This document shows positions 11,519-21,705 of a stretch of 64,000 nucleotides of DNA, one piece after another. Origin of the DNA: Chelonoidis abingdonii (lineage: Eukaryota; Chordata; Testudines; Testudinidae); the NCBI RefSeq assembly GCF_003597395.2, contig NC_133774.1, positions 44,629,485 through 44,693,484 of the forward strand, given 5' to 3'. The notes under the pieces are model-generated. The model saw nothing but the letters and a program-made list of their open reading frames with translations. It searched no databases and was not told the origin of the DNA. Positions within the stretch are counted from its first letter, which is position 1, and every line of letters starts with the position of its first letter. The position numbers and the translations under genes are program-made.

Positions 11519-11694
11519 GGGGGAGGGATAGCTCAGAGGTTTGCACGTTGGCCTGCTAAACCAAAGGTTGTGACTTCAAGCCTTACAGGGCCCCTTAGGA
11601 ATCCGGAGCAAAAATCTGTCTGGGGATTGGTTCTGCAGCAGGCTGGACTAGATGACCTCTTGTAGTCTTTTTCCAACCATGATATTCTGTGATA
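11519..11694 (+). mobile_element. tRNA-derived SINE of turtle type (CryI-like)
   Basis: It starts with gggagggatagctcagagg. An RNA polymerase III A-box, tagctcagagg, lies at 11,529-11,539 and fits TRGYNNANNGG. A weakened B-box follows at about 11,570-11,582. The tRNA-unrelated part contains aaaaatctgtctggggattgg. The 3' end, from ggctggactagatgacc to gatattctgtga, resembles a CR1 tail, as expected for a SINE mobilised by CR1. This tRNA-Lys-derived SINE with a CR1 tail is characteristic of turtles and is the main reason for the organism call. It is a dead transposed copy, not a tRNA gene. Confidence 0.9.
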
Positions 11695-11697
11695 GGG

Positions 11698-12007
11698 GTA
11701 CCTGCTAGTTAGTGAACATTTTTGACCCATTACTCCTTGCTGCAACCCATTTGAATCCAGGTGCTACTGGGTACCATTTTTATTGCCAGTTGTTCAAATC
11801 AACACCATTATACTGATCCAATTTCATGAAAATGTTTATTAGCATTGGGGTGCATTTTTTGATTCCATGCCCCATTGCCAGTTCACAGGGAAGCTGAAAA
11901 GGACTCAGAGCATGAGAAAACACACACAAACTCTACTTCTCCAATCAGCCACCTAAAATCAATTAATTTCTGGGAGAAGTGCTGTTCTGAAACACCTGGT
12001 CTCTCTT
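11698..12007. other. Unassigned DNA between SINE and hAT
   Basis: No repeat is recognised in these 310 bases. The last eight bases before the hAT, just beyond this entry, are its duplicated target. Confidence 0.4.
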
Positions 12008-12262
12008 CTCACACTCAGGGCCGGTGCAACCATTTAGGCAACCTAGGCGGTCACCTAGGGCACTGGGATTTGGGGGGGTGCCATTTTCTTCAGCAGCGAC
12101 CATGGCGGCCGGATCTTCGTCTGCCCCGGTAGTCACCGGCATTTAGGTGGAGGGAGCTGGGGAAGGGGAGCGTGGGGAAGGCCGCCTGCAGCAAGTAAGC
12201 GGGGGAGGGCGGCACGCAGGGGAACTCCCTGCCCCAGCTCACCCCTGCCACACCTTCTTCCT

Positions 12263-12372
12263 GAGCACGCCGTGGCTGCGTCACTTCTCCTGCCTCCCAG
12301 GCTTGCGGTGCCTAAGCTGATTGGCGCAGCAAACCTGGGAGGTGGGAGAAGTGAAGCAGCGACGGCATGCTC
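12263..12372. repeat. Internal palindrome of the 598-bp hAT
   Basis: The 44-base arms match at 38 positions around a 22-base spacer (12,307-12,328). The arms begin gagcacgccgtgg and end acggcatgctc. It may be an internal structural part of the element or an older nested foldback. Confidence 0.8.
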
Positions 12373-12419
12373 GGGGCATTCGTGCTCGTGTGCGGAGCAG
12401 GGGTGAGCTGGGCCGGGGG

Positions 12420-12555
12420 GTGCCTTGGAGCGGAGGGTGGGGAGCTGCCGCAAGAGGAGTGCCTCAGGGCAGAGGGGGGGAGCTGCCACGGGGGGGCACC
12501 TTGGGGCAGAGGGGGAGAGCTGCCGTGGGGAGGCATCTCAGGGCAGGGGCATGGG
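12420..12555. repeat. Tandem repeats, 37-38 bp period
   Basis: The motif agctgcc recurs at 12,443, 12,481 and 12,518 within units of the form gggagctgcc...cctcagggcagagg. About three units are present, diverged by substitutions. Confidence 0.75.
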
Positions 12556-12639
12556 GGGGTGGGGCAAGGTGGAAGGTTCACCTAGAGAGTGAAATATCCT
12601 TGCACTGGCCCTGCTCACACTGACATAAATAAGGAGAAC

Positions 12640-12800
12640 TCCATTCTTCTTAGTATATGTGCAACACACCTCAGGTGGCATGCAACCAGGATTCATCACC
12701 AAATTTGGTCTGCTAGTTGGATCATTAGTTTCCCTGGCCTGCACCGAGTACTGACGGGGGGTGAGACATGAACTCTGATCCATGCCACTACCCCCACTCA
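12640..12800 (-). repeat. Unclassified interspersed family Z, minus copy
   Basis: The reverse complement aligns with 47,895-48,050. Shared landmarks in order: ggcatggatcag, gttca, caggccagggaa, ctaatgatccaac, gaccaaattt, ccacc and ttgcacata-gctaag-like. Identity by eye is about three quarters over 140 bases. I do not recognise the family. Confidence 0.65.
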
Positions 12801-13454
12801 GTAACTCTACTGAAGGCAACAGGAATCACACCAGTATAAAAGAGAACACAATCAGGTCCCTGTTTTATTGCTTCCTATCAGTTTCAGTATCACTTTAGGT
12901 GGCAGTGAAAATGTATTTCACTGTATTATTTTGTATACAAATCATTTAGCATCACATTTAGTTTCACAGACTATCACAGTCTAAATGCCAAGTTCAGCCC
13001 TACAATAAGCTCCATTTACTTCAGTGGAATTATGCCTGCTGTCATTAAGGCTGAATTCAAATATGTGCATGCAAAACCAAACCAATACAGGTGTAATAAC
13101 TTGCAGGCAGCATCTGTAAATGAGGTAGGGCAAAAGTGAATGGCCATTTTGAGGGAGAATGATCACTGCCTCCCCCTCACTGTGTGTTTTGGGCTTTGAT
13201 GTGCATTTTGCACTGGGCTTCCAGAAGGTATCATGTGGCCTAAGGTTAGAAATCATAGGCCTGAGAGTAAAAAAGGGCTTTCAAGTAGAAAATATGATTC
13301 AAGGATTCAGTTAAGCACCGATAAGCAAAAAGACTGTTCCAGATGAAGAGGCAGCAGAGAATTTTAGCTGTGAGTCCTGCTGTTACCATGTCTGGTATTG
13401 CTGATCCCATCAACTTCCCTCTTCCTCATCAGTAGTTTATCTTCTAACAGGAAT
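12801..13454. other. Unassigned DNA with short ancient-repeat motifs
   Basis: Motifs such as cagtggaatta and caccagtataaa (12,800-13,060) resemble the palindromic amniote repeats seen more clearly at 58,747-58,800 and 59,304-59,345, but no clean unit can be drawn. Confidence 0.35.
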
Positions 13455-14035
13455 CTATTAAAGAAATACCAAAATGTCCACCATTCAAACAGCATTTTGA
13501 AGGCCAATAGAATCCCCTGTTCCCTCAGCAGCAAATACTAAGACAAATTGCTCTGTATAGTGACCTACTGCTGGCATGATGGAGAAATGTAAATCTCTTT
13601 AGACTTTGCAGGTGTTATTTGTGGACGTATGGAAAGGTTTGGTCACGTCCACTTCACGATGGTCTATGGTAATTAAAGCTTTTAGAAATGAGCCGTGACT
13701 CAAGTGAGAGATTGTGGTGAAGGCTTACGATGCAGTAAGTATGTATACTGGAGGAGAAAGTTCCAGGAGGCCAAAGGTAATGTCAAAGAGCTTTTTTTTT
13801 TTTTGAGTGCCCTGATTGTGCAGTGTTCAGCCAGGAAGCCATTTTGACCTTCTCTAATATTTCTTCTCCAGAGGGCTGAGAGGACACGTGCTGTCGAGGA
13901 AATACAGAGAAAAATACAAGGACCTGGAAAAACTCTACACTTTCTTTGGTAGTAAAGAGTCCTAGGATATAATAGAAAAACACTGGAATTGGCATCCTCA
14001 CTTTAAAAAGTGCTGGCACTTTTTGCCAATAATCC
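13455..14035 (-). repeat. Unclassified interspersed family Y, copy C (inverted)
   Basis: The reverse complement follows family Y copy A from about 10,042 to 11,045 without the Penelope-like and hAT insertions. At the insertion point this copy reads on its minus strand tttacatttctcca, which gives the unoccupied target. A 15-base T run lies at about 13,790-13,804. The 84-codon minus frame at 13,783-14,037 lies inside the repeat and is not conserved in frame in the other copy. Confidence 0.65.
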
Positions 14036-14045
14036 ACATTTCTGA

Positions 14046-14589
14046 ATCTTTATGTAAACATTAACCTCAGACTTTCAATAAAAAACTATTTCCAAGATGA
14101 ATGCATGAATAAGTTTGATTTATCTCATTCTCTTATTTATACAGTAAGTTTACATCCTATTCTGTAATCAAGAATAAAACTACATCTGCATTTATGAACA
14201 ACCATTAGCAAACAATGAAGAAGTTGCAGGTAAAGATAAGTCCGATACTCAGCAGAACTTTCTCAGCACAATCACGTGGGTGCATTTTAAATTTCTAGAT
14301 ACTCTAACTCCCAATGGAATTCATCCTTCACATTTATAATATAATTAGAAGCCATTTCTCATAATCAGGCCCTGCCCTCTCATTCCTAACAAGCTGTCAA
14401 GGAATTGGTAGTTAACTAGCTGCTAGAAATGTCTATATTAGAAGATGTAGTTTTAAAACTAGAACCATGAAGATATTCACTGTCATTCTATTTGATTCAT
14501 GTATGAGCTAGTGCTCCACATACAACATATGGACAACATGAAGATACTAGAAGGTCAATATAGAATAACAACTTGATCAGAGTGTTGTA
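14046..14589. other. Unassigned AT-rich DNA between family Y and RNase H remnant
   Basis: If family Y copy C and the RNase H remnant belong to one minus-strand retroelement, an integrase region would be expected here. I see none. Confidence 0.35.
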
Positions 14590-14880
14590 TTTCTATATGT
14601 ACAACATCATTCTGTGAAGCACTAGTGGTGTCACCATAAGGTTTTTTTCCATAATTACCTCCAAAGGTTCTCGGTCAGATTCCACTGTAATGTTCCTTGC
14701 ATATATGAAGACACAGCCAAACAAAATTGCATATATCACTTTTTCAGTCTGTGCATAGTTTATTTCCATAGGAGGGAGGGCTTTGAATGCATAAACCACT
14801 GGCTTACATTCCTGTGGTAACAGCCCCAAAGTCTTGCTTAACCTGAAGCATTGCCTCTTTATTTATATTGCAATATTCCT
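14590..14880 (-). pseudogene. Decayed Ty3/gypsy RNase H domain
   Basis: The minus-strand frame at 14,593-14,829 (78 codons) reads as the RNase H part of a Ty3/gypsy pol protein. In order it shows a Lys-Pro-Val-x-Tyr-Ala start, a Tyr-Ala-Gln-x-Glu-Lys block, an Ile-x-Phe-Gly-Cys block, a Glu-Ser-Asp-x-Glu-Pro-Leu-Glu block (the D-x-x-P-L signature of gypsy RNase H) and a basic Met-Met-Leu end. Stops and small deletions lie just upstream and downstream, and no YxDD reverse-transcriptase motif was found in the kilobase upstream. It is an inert fossil of roughly 90 codons. Confidence 0.75.
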
Positions 14881-16984
14881 ATGTGCCTAAACTAGCAATT
14901 AGTTAATTACTTCTGAAGGTATAATCTTACTTTGAACTTCTTAGGAGATTCTTTGGGGGTGGTAAAACATCTGCAATGTGTGATGTCAACTTGGTAAGAT
15001 AATATCACCATTAGAAGACATTGTTTCTAGCTCAGTGCTTGTTGCCTCTTCTGTAGGATTGGGTTTAAGAACCTCAGCTGAGAAAATGTAAAGAAAATAC
15101 TTTATTCTGGTAGCTGAGATGATGCATTTGTTTCAATGTAATTTGACCCAAACATTATGTCCACCCATGTCAGTCAATACCATCAACTTGTTCTATGGCT
15201 TCACTTGTTCCTTATACGCTGTTTTAAAGTGTGTATCCTGCAAACAATCAGGTTAGCTTTTGGGAATGACATATTCCTTATATAGGTTATGCACATTTTT
15301 CTTTTCAGCTGATATACAAACCCAAACATTATATATTTCATTTCTTTTCTCAAAAACCCAGGTATTCCAGATAACATTTTTCATCCTCATTATTGGACTT
15401 CAGAGGATCCTTGAAAGTTAATTCTGGACATTGTTTGAATATCTTCCACTCCCCAGGACAATTCCTGGTTTCCGAAATCATTTTGGGTAGCTTAACTCCA
15501 GCAAATCCTATAATGCTGACCTGTTGTCCTTTCCCTGTGGTTGTTTCTTCTGGAAGCAGGACATTGCAACCCTCCAATAGGTTAGCGTACAATGGAAAAG
15601 GCCGAAAACGTTGAATCAGAGTATAGTTTTGTTCACTTCAAACTACTAAGTGATGTGACCTCAAAGAATCTGTGTCTTTGACTCCTCCAAATCACAATAC
15701 AACAAAAGACAGACAATACCACCACTGAGGGTGTGTCAATTATTTTATTGCTGAAATCACAAACCTTACCCAAATTAGATGGCAAAAATTGGTTTGCAAT
15801 GTGTATTGTCATTAGATTTACAAAACCAAAGATGACATGCTCTGAGTTTAGTCTTTAATGTGGCAAGCGACAGTCCTGTGTTCTTAGACTGTATGTTTAT
15901 AGATATAGATACGTGGTCTTCTGGTACTGTATGCTGAGTCGATCAGCTGATCCTGACTCCATCTCCGACAAACAGCTGGAACCAGGATGGCTCCTAATAT
16001 GGTCATAAAATAGAGTAAAGCCAGTTGTCACTAAAACTGAACCCTGTAGACATCTAGAGCAGTCTGTACATGCAGCTTCTCACTCTGTGTGCTATCTGAC
16101 TGATCACTCACTGACCGCTGTAATCAAATCAGCAGTGGTGCGGGAGTAAATTCCAGGCACAGGACTATGTGGGGTTCACCTGTAGGCACCTAAAAACGAT
16201 TCTCATAGAAGTCCAGGCTGCACAGACTTTCTGGGCAATATGTAGTATATCTAACTTTGCTTCATTTCTCTGCGTTCCAACCCCAGGACCATTAAATAAG
16301 CAGAACCAGCAAGAGCATATGTTGACTCTCAATAACCAACCAGAATACCATAGGAATGCCTTACTCATAATAAGCAAAATGAAATACCAATATCTCTCTC
16401 CTCTTTCTCCCATCCCACTGGAAGGAATTTTTGGTAGATTTGTCTGTAGTATGTTTGGTGTTTTCAAAATATAATTGCAAATAAAATGAATTTTGCATAT
16501 CATCCTGCACATGCAGTGTTAGTGGAGTGGTCATTCCTATTCCTTGTGGCAATGAGCTCCCCGGTGCTAGCTCAGATTTTGAAAAAGTTCTGTCTCTCTC
16601 ACTCATAAATATCAGCTTTTGTGATGGGGAGCTCCATTGCTCCTGAGAAAGGCAACTGTCCTGGGAGATGCTGACCAAAAAGGGAGAAGTGGTCTCCACG
16701 TAATTTGGGCCACTATCTAAAAAAGGATTTGAATATTAAAACAGAATCCTTGAATTTGTATGTGTATCAAGTGAGAAGCCTTTACGGAGAGCAAAGCAAT
16801 CAGGAGATGGGCTCATGGCAACGGGTTTGCACATTAGGTGAAGTGCTGCATTCTCTGCCAATAGGGGCTATCTCACAATGGGTGGCATCATTACTAATTA
16901 AAATGCATTGCAATAATCAAGCATAGATCATTGTGGCCGGTAGTAATGAGTGCAGTCTTCTGTCTAACTGCAGATGGAAGATAT
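14881..16984. other. Unassigned DNA
   Basis: An 80-codon minus frame at 15,350-15,592 and overlapping frames on both strands at 16,165-16,699 have no recognisable domain. I considered the first as linker of the gypsy element and could not support it. Confidence 0.4.
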
Positions 16985-16999
16985 CACAACCCGTGTAAT

Positions 17000-17215
17000 T
17001 TTAGTAACAGTAAGGAATCTAGCAGGCCCCCAAGGCTGCGGATCAAATAAACAATGTGAGAGCAGAGGCCCTTGATAGAGAAGGAAGTTATGGAAAAGTT
17101 ACATTCTTTGAAACGTTTCCCTCTTCCCACCAGCATCACCCCCATCTTCCCGATACTCATTTTTACCCAGCTGCTTTTCATCCAGGTGCTATGTAGCCAG
17201 GCATTGAAAAATCTC
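17000..17215 (+). repeat. Family X, copy B, left part
   Basis: It contains the cccccaaggctgcggatcaa landmark (17,028) and a ttgatagagaaggaa-like block that correspond to 9,330-9,400. It is cut at 17,215 by a GC-rich DNA transposon. Confidence 0.55.
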
Positions 17216-18885
17216 AGGCCAGGTCTACACTGACTGAACTTTGTAAGTGTTTACACTAGAATGGTGCTCCCATAGATGTAAGTCGCCCACTACAGCGACT
17301 CAATAACGCCACTTCTGCGAGAGGTGTAGCGCTTCAGTTGATGTCGTTAGGGCAGTGCAGTGTCTGTGCAGACACTGTGTTACTTTTATCTCCTGTTGGC
17401 TGTCAGCTCTGCACAGGGCTCATAGCTGGAGCCCCACCAGTGGGACCAACAGCCCGGATCCCTGCTGCTGGGACTAACAGCCAGGAGCCCACCACTGGGA
17501 CTGAGCCTGGAGTACTGCCAGGCTGACAGCTGGAGCCTCATTGCTGGTGCTGACTGCCCAGATCCCCACTGCCACCTCCTGGTGAGCAATCAGGAGGAAG
17601 GAGAGCCTGAGCTCAGCTATTGCCTAGGCTTGGGGTCTCCTTCCCCACACCCATAGGTGGGGGAAGAAGGGGTGTGTGGGGTGCTGCAGCCAGGTTTTAT
17701 GCAGGGCTGCTGGCCCCATGCCCAAGGCTCTACTCCCTGGCTCAGGTTCTGGAGGCCGGCCCCATGCCCCATTCCCCAGTCGTTGGCTCCATGCCCAGAA
17801 CTCCGCTCCCTGGTCCTGTGCCTGGGCTCAGGTCCTGACTGCTGGCCCCACTCCCCGGCTGCAGGCCCCATACTCGGAGCCCCATGCCCAGCCCCACCCC
17901 CACTCCCAGGCTTCCAATCCTGGGGCCCCATGCCCAGTCCCCCCTCCCAGGGCTCCACTCATGGTGCCATGCTCCCAGCCCTGCACATGGGGTCCTGGCT
18001 GCCAGCCTCTGCCTGGAGCTCTGCTCCTGGCCCCACACCCATACCCAGCTGTGGCCACAGCCTCAGCCCCCTTACCCCTGTCCCGGTCCCCTCTCCTGGA
18101 GACACAGGCCAGCTCCCACTCTCAGCTTGGGGGGGGGGCATGGACAGGGGTAATGGGCTGGCTTTCATCACCCCCACTACTGAAAATGTTCCAACGGAAC
18201 TGCTCCCCCCAGTCCCTCACCAAGAGATGGCCAGGTTTGTGCTCTCCTCCCCCCCCCTCCCCAATCCCGCACTGGGAGGTGGCAGCAGGGCTCTGGGCTT
18301 GCCAGTCCCAGCAGCAAGGCTCCCAGCAGGAACTCCTCTCCCGTCCCAGGGCTGACAGAGGTAACTGTGAGCCCTGCATAGGTCTCAGTTTCACAGTAGG
18401 GAGTCTGCCAGCAATGAAATTGACATTCTTGTCAGTTTCATGGTTGCTATTATTTCACATTTGGTCTCCAGCTCTGGCTGTCAGCCCTGGAGCTAGGGCA
18501 CTCCAGTTGTGAGCCTACATGGGCCTGACAGCTTGAGCTGTCAGTATGGGTGCCTGAGAGGAAATGTGAAATAACAGCAGCTGTGAAACAGACAAAAATG
18601 TCAATGTTCCTGCTGTGAAATTGAGCCCAGCGCCTGGTTCACAGCTGGGCCTGTCAGCCCTATGGCGGAGGGCTCCAGCTGTGAGCCCTGCATGACTGTC
18701 AGTGCCCCACATTCCTTCTGTCAGGGCCCCACAATGCTCCACTTCAGTCAGTGCAAGGCAAGCCCTCCTGGTGAGGATGGGGCAGAAGGAGGGTAATGTG
18801 GACACCAAAAGCCAATTAAATTACTGCGGTGGCTATAGGTCAACCTAACTTAAGTCAATCTAATTTTATAGTGTAGACATGCCCT
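17216..18885. mobile_element. GC-rich DNA transposon, 1.67 kb (Harbinger- or hAT-like)
   Basis: The left end aggccaggtctacact and the inverted right end agggcatgtctacact match at 14 of 16 bases. The interior is C/G-rich. It holds cccatgccc-type low-complexity repeats at 17,640-18,120 and a long inverted repeat at 18,381-18,628. Overlapping open frames up to 278 codons occur in several frames on both strands and are rich in Pro, Gly, Ala and Ser, as expected for GC-biased repeats; no transposase domain is visible. I found no clear target duplication. The TCTACACT terminus is shared with the element at 51,409-52,608. Insertion splits family X copy B. Confidence 0.75.
18381..18628. repeat. Long inverted repeat inside the 1.67-kb transposon
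   Basis: The left arm (18,381-18,487) and the inverted right arm (18,521-18,628) share, in order, tcacag-agg, a ttgacattcttgtc-like block, a gttgctattatttcacattt-like block and a ctgtcagccc end. The arms are about 107 bases, imperfect, around a spacer of about 33 bases. Confidence 0.7.
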
Positions 18886-19425
18886 AAGAGATGATATTTG
18901 ACAAAAGGAGACGTACAGTTTGTTGTTCACCTAATGCTAGCACCTAAGTCTATTTTATCTAAGAATGTCTCCAAACAGCTTCATCTCGATGTTGGATAAG
19001 ATGGAGGGCAGAGGACTGAATTTGTGGAACGCCAGGGGTAAAGGCTGTTGAGCTGTACGTGCGTGTTGTGATACTGTGGGTTCTGTCTGAGAAGAAGGAA
19101 TGGAGACACGTCTGGCCATTTTGCCTTGCAACCTCTCAAAGACAGGATAGCAGTATTTGAAGATAAAAGAGGAGACTTTTTATGTCTCGTATGTACATGC
19201 AAAAAAAAAGAATATGTATAGAAAATACGGAACAAGACACCTAATATGATGCTACTGTCATCCTTTTTAACATATTCAATATTGTAAATCATGATAATTG
19301 CTTGGATGGAGGAAATACTTTCCATCCCAGGAGCTATTCTTGCTGGCCTGTAAAACACTCATTACCATAGTTACAAGTAAGTTTGTAACCGGGGCTACAA
19401 AGTTCAGCCAGCAATGTCTTTATAT
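18886..19425 (+). repeat. Family X, copy B, right part
   Basis: This continues family X after the transposon, with the tggaacgccaggggtaaagg block (19,027), ctgagaagaaggaatgg, and the best-conserved stretch at 19,310-19,418 (ggaaatactttccatccca, ggcctgtaaaa, gctacaaagttcagccagc). Similarity ends near 19,420, where copy A passes into family Y; here family Y does not follow. Confidence 0.6.
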
Positions 19426-19681
19426 TTTCTGTATACATAGGAAATGGTGTTATGTACTTTGTCTTGAAATTAGGTGGGGCAGGTTGCAAAATATAAGTGA
19501 GATAGAACATTGCCACTCAAGTCTGTGTTAGCCTGGCAACCTTCTTTTTCCACCTCTTGCATAGTATTGGCGCACGGACACAGTGGATTCTGTGTTTAAA
19601 GTATATGAACCAAGGAAAAACAGGAACAGTACTGAGGATTCCCAGCAATAAAAGGATTGAAATATTAAACTAAAGTGCAGA

Positions 19682-19972
19682 CTCAGATTTTAAGGCCAGA
19701 AGGGACCATCATGATCATCTAGTCTGACCTTTTGCCCATTAAAGGCCATAAAACCTTACCCACTCACTCCAATAGGCCAACAACCTCTGGCTAAGTTACA
19801 GAAATTCTCAAATCTTGATTTAAATCTTGAGCTTGTAATTTCAAGTTACAGATAACCCACCAATTTACTCTAGTTAAGATCAGCAAGTGACTCGTGTCCC
19901 AAATAAGAAAGGCAAAAATATCCCAGGGTCTCTGCCAATATGACCTGGGAAAGATTCTTTCCCAACCCCAAA
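19682..19972 (-). mobile_element. CR1 LINE 3' end, minus strand (outer left part)
   Basis: The plus strand begins ttttaaggccagaaggg, then catgatcatctagtctgacc, the reverse complement of the canonical CR1 terminus. It is cut at 19,972 by an hAT element and resumes at 22,346 without loss. Confidence 0.88.
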
Positions 19973-20454
19973 CAGGGCTGCCCAGAGTTGGGGGAGCAAG
20001 TGGGGCAATTTGCCCCAGGCCCTGGGCTCTGCAGGGGCCCCCAAGAGAATGGCTGAAGCTCCTGTCCCAGCCCGACCCGACCTCATGTCCGTCCCTCTCC
20101 CGGAGTCTCAGCGCATCCAGGGCTGTCCCTGAACAGCTGCAGCCTGACTCCGGCTGGGCCTGATCTCCACCCCACTCAGAACCGAGTGTTAAGGGGGCGG
20201 AACTGCGAGCTCCAGGCTGAGTGGAGGAAGCTCACAGCCCTGCCCCTTTACCCCGGGGCTCTGAGCGGGTAGGAGCTCGCAGCCCCGCCCCCTTACCAGG
20301 CGGCTCTGAGCGGGGTGGAGCTCAGGTCCCGCCGGACCCACACTGCATCGCTTTTCAGGGACACTCCTGGATACAACGCGCTGAGGCTCTGGGTGAGTGG
20401 AGAGCTGGGGATAAGAAGCTGGAACCAGGGAGGGAGTTGCTAAGGGGCAGGGAG

Positions 20455-20745
20455 TCTTGGGACAGTCAGGGGACAGGAAGGGGGCGGAGGTTGGGGGGGC
20501 AGTCAGGGGACAGGGAACAGGGAGGTTGGATTGTGGGTGTTCCAGGGATCTGTCAGGACTCAGCAGGGGGGTGGATAGGGGTTGGGGCAGTCAGGGGACA
20601 GAGAGGAGGGGTGCGGTCCCGGGGTGGTGGTGGTGGTGTCTCTGGGGGATGGTGAGGGGTCAAGGAGCAGGATGGGTCAGGGATTCTGAGGGTAGGCAGA
20701 TGGGGGGCAGGAAGTGGGTGGGAGTCGGATAGGGGGCAGGGCCAG
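20455..20745 (+). repeat. G-rich minisatellite-like tract
   Basis: Within the hAT leader, cagtcaggggaca recurs at 20,463, 20,500 and 20,588, separated by gggcagg/gggagg spacers. This is degenerate tandem structure, not coding. Confidence 0.65.
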
Positions 20746-21043
20746 GCTGTTTGAGAGGCACAGCCTTCCCTACCCTGAAGCTCATTCAGCAGTTTGAGGC
20801 TTGCAGAAGAGACAAGCTGTTAGTTTTTCTGTTACGGCTACAATCCCTTTCACTTCGCAAATGCCAAATTATAGCCTACATTTAATTTCAGTGCCATAGG
20901 GAGATTCATGTCAGGGGAGGGTAACTTCATTTAAAATTAGCCCCTGGGGGAGGGATCACATGAGAAGAGCAATATCCTTTCCAACCCTACGAAGGGAGAC
21001 CCCCCTCACACACACATTTCCTGAAGCTCTGGAGGGGTTTATT

Positions 21044-21264
21044 CAGTGGTTCTCAAACTTTCGTCCTGGTGACTCCTTTCACATAGCAAACCTCTGAGTG
21101 TGACCCCCCCACCTTATATATTGAAAACACTTTTTTATATATTTAACACTATTATAAATACTGGAGGCAAAGCGGGGTTTGAGGTGGAGACTGACAGCTC
21201 GTGACCCCCAGTAATAACTTTGTGACCCCTTGAGGGGTCCTGACCCCCAGTTTGAGAACCCCTG
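21044..21264. mobile_element. hAT MITE, 221 bp, nested
   Basis: The ends are CAGTGGTTCTCAAACT and, inverted, CAGGGGTTCTCAAACT, with one mismatch in 16. The flanking 8-mers ggtttatt (21,036-21,043) and ggttaatt (21,265-21,272) differ at one base. The CAGTGGTTCTCAA terminus is a well-known hAT/Charlie-type end. It has inserted into the larger hAT, so it is younger than it. Confidence 0.92.
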
Positions 21265-21439
21265 GGTTAATTTAATTTTAGCAACTCTGCTGTCCCATTC
21301 ACATGCATGTGCTATTTTGAGCATTTCAGTTTTCACAACATAGGCTCATCACAGAATTCTGGACCAAGCTCAAATGCTCCAGTTCATGGAGTATGTACAT
21401 AAGCTTACTAAAGACAAACCCACAGTACCCATCTCCGAT

Positions 21440-21705
21440 TTGTGAGGGACCCCACGGAGCCAGTCTCTAGGAAACAGATTAAATGCATGGAGGTTAAGTC
21501 CATTATTGGCTATTAGCCAGGATGGGTAAGGAATGGTGTCCCTAGCCTCGTTTGTCAGAGAGTGGAATGGATGGCAGGATGACCATTACCTGTTAGGCTC
21601 ATGCCCTCTGGGGCACGTGGCTTAGCCATTGTCGTAGACAGGAGTACTGGGCTGGATGGACCTTTGGTTTGACCCAGTATGGTTTGTCTTATGTATGTTG
21701 TAACT
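21440..21705 (+). mobile_element. CR1 LINE 3' tail, plus strand, nested in hAT
   Basis: It includes ccctctggggcacgtggc, then gtagacaggagtactgggct and gatggacctttggtttgacc, followed by cagtatgg, the terminal block of a CR1 subfamily other than that of the host copy. It is 5'-truncated. Confidence 0.85.

Larger units (their letters stand above)
12016..12613. mobile_element. hAT element, 598 bp, GC-rich
   Basis: The ends CAGGGCCGGTGCAA and TTGCACTGGCCCTG are inverted repeats differing at one base. The perfect 8-bp duplication ctcacact lies at 12,008-12,015 and 12,614-12,621. Both are hAT hallmarks. The interior holds a 44-bp imperfect inverted repeat (12,263-12,306 with 12,329-12,372) and about three tandem units of 37-38 bp. 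The open frames of about 90-120 codons on both strands come from the GC-rich repeats. No transposase domain is visible, so the element is non-autonomous. Confidence 0.93.

Noticed and set aside
11521..11595. Possible tRNA gene
   Set aside because: The A-box is good but the B-box is degenerate, the cloverleaf is not kept, and the sequence continues into a SINE body with a CR1-like tail.
12090..12623. Six overlapping frames of 64-118 codons
   Set aside because: All fall in the 598-bp hAT with tandem repeats and a foldback.
15350..15592. Minus frame of 80 codons as part of the gypsy pol upstream of RNase H
   Set aside because: No protease or reverse-transcriptase motif could be seen, and the spacing is not convincing.
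17657..18512. Overlapping open frames of 232 and 278 codons (plus) with several minus frames
   Set aside because: They lie inside a GC-rich transposon with low-complexity cccatgccc repeats. Several frames on both strands are open at once, and the products are Pro/Gly/Ser-rich without a domain.
17216..18885. 8-bp target duplication for this element
   Set aside because: The flanking bases atctc and gagat are inverted, not direct, so they do not support a duplication.
20221..20732. Frames of 144 and 91 codons rich in Gly and Arg
   Set aside because: These are G-rich minisatellite-like leader sequence of the 2.37-kb hAT, with no domain.
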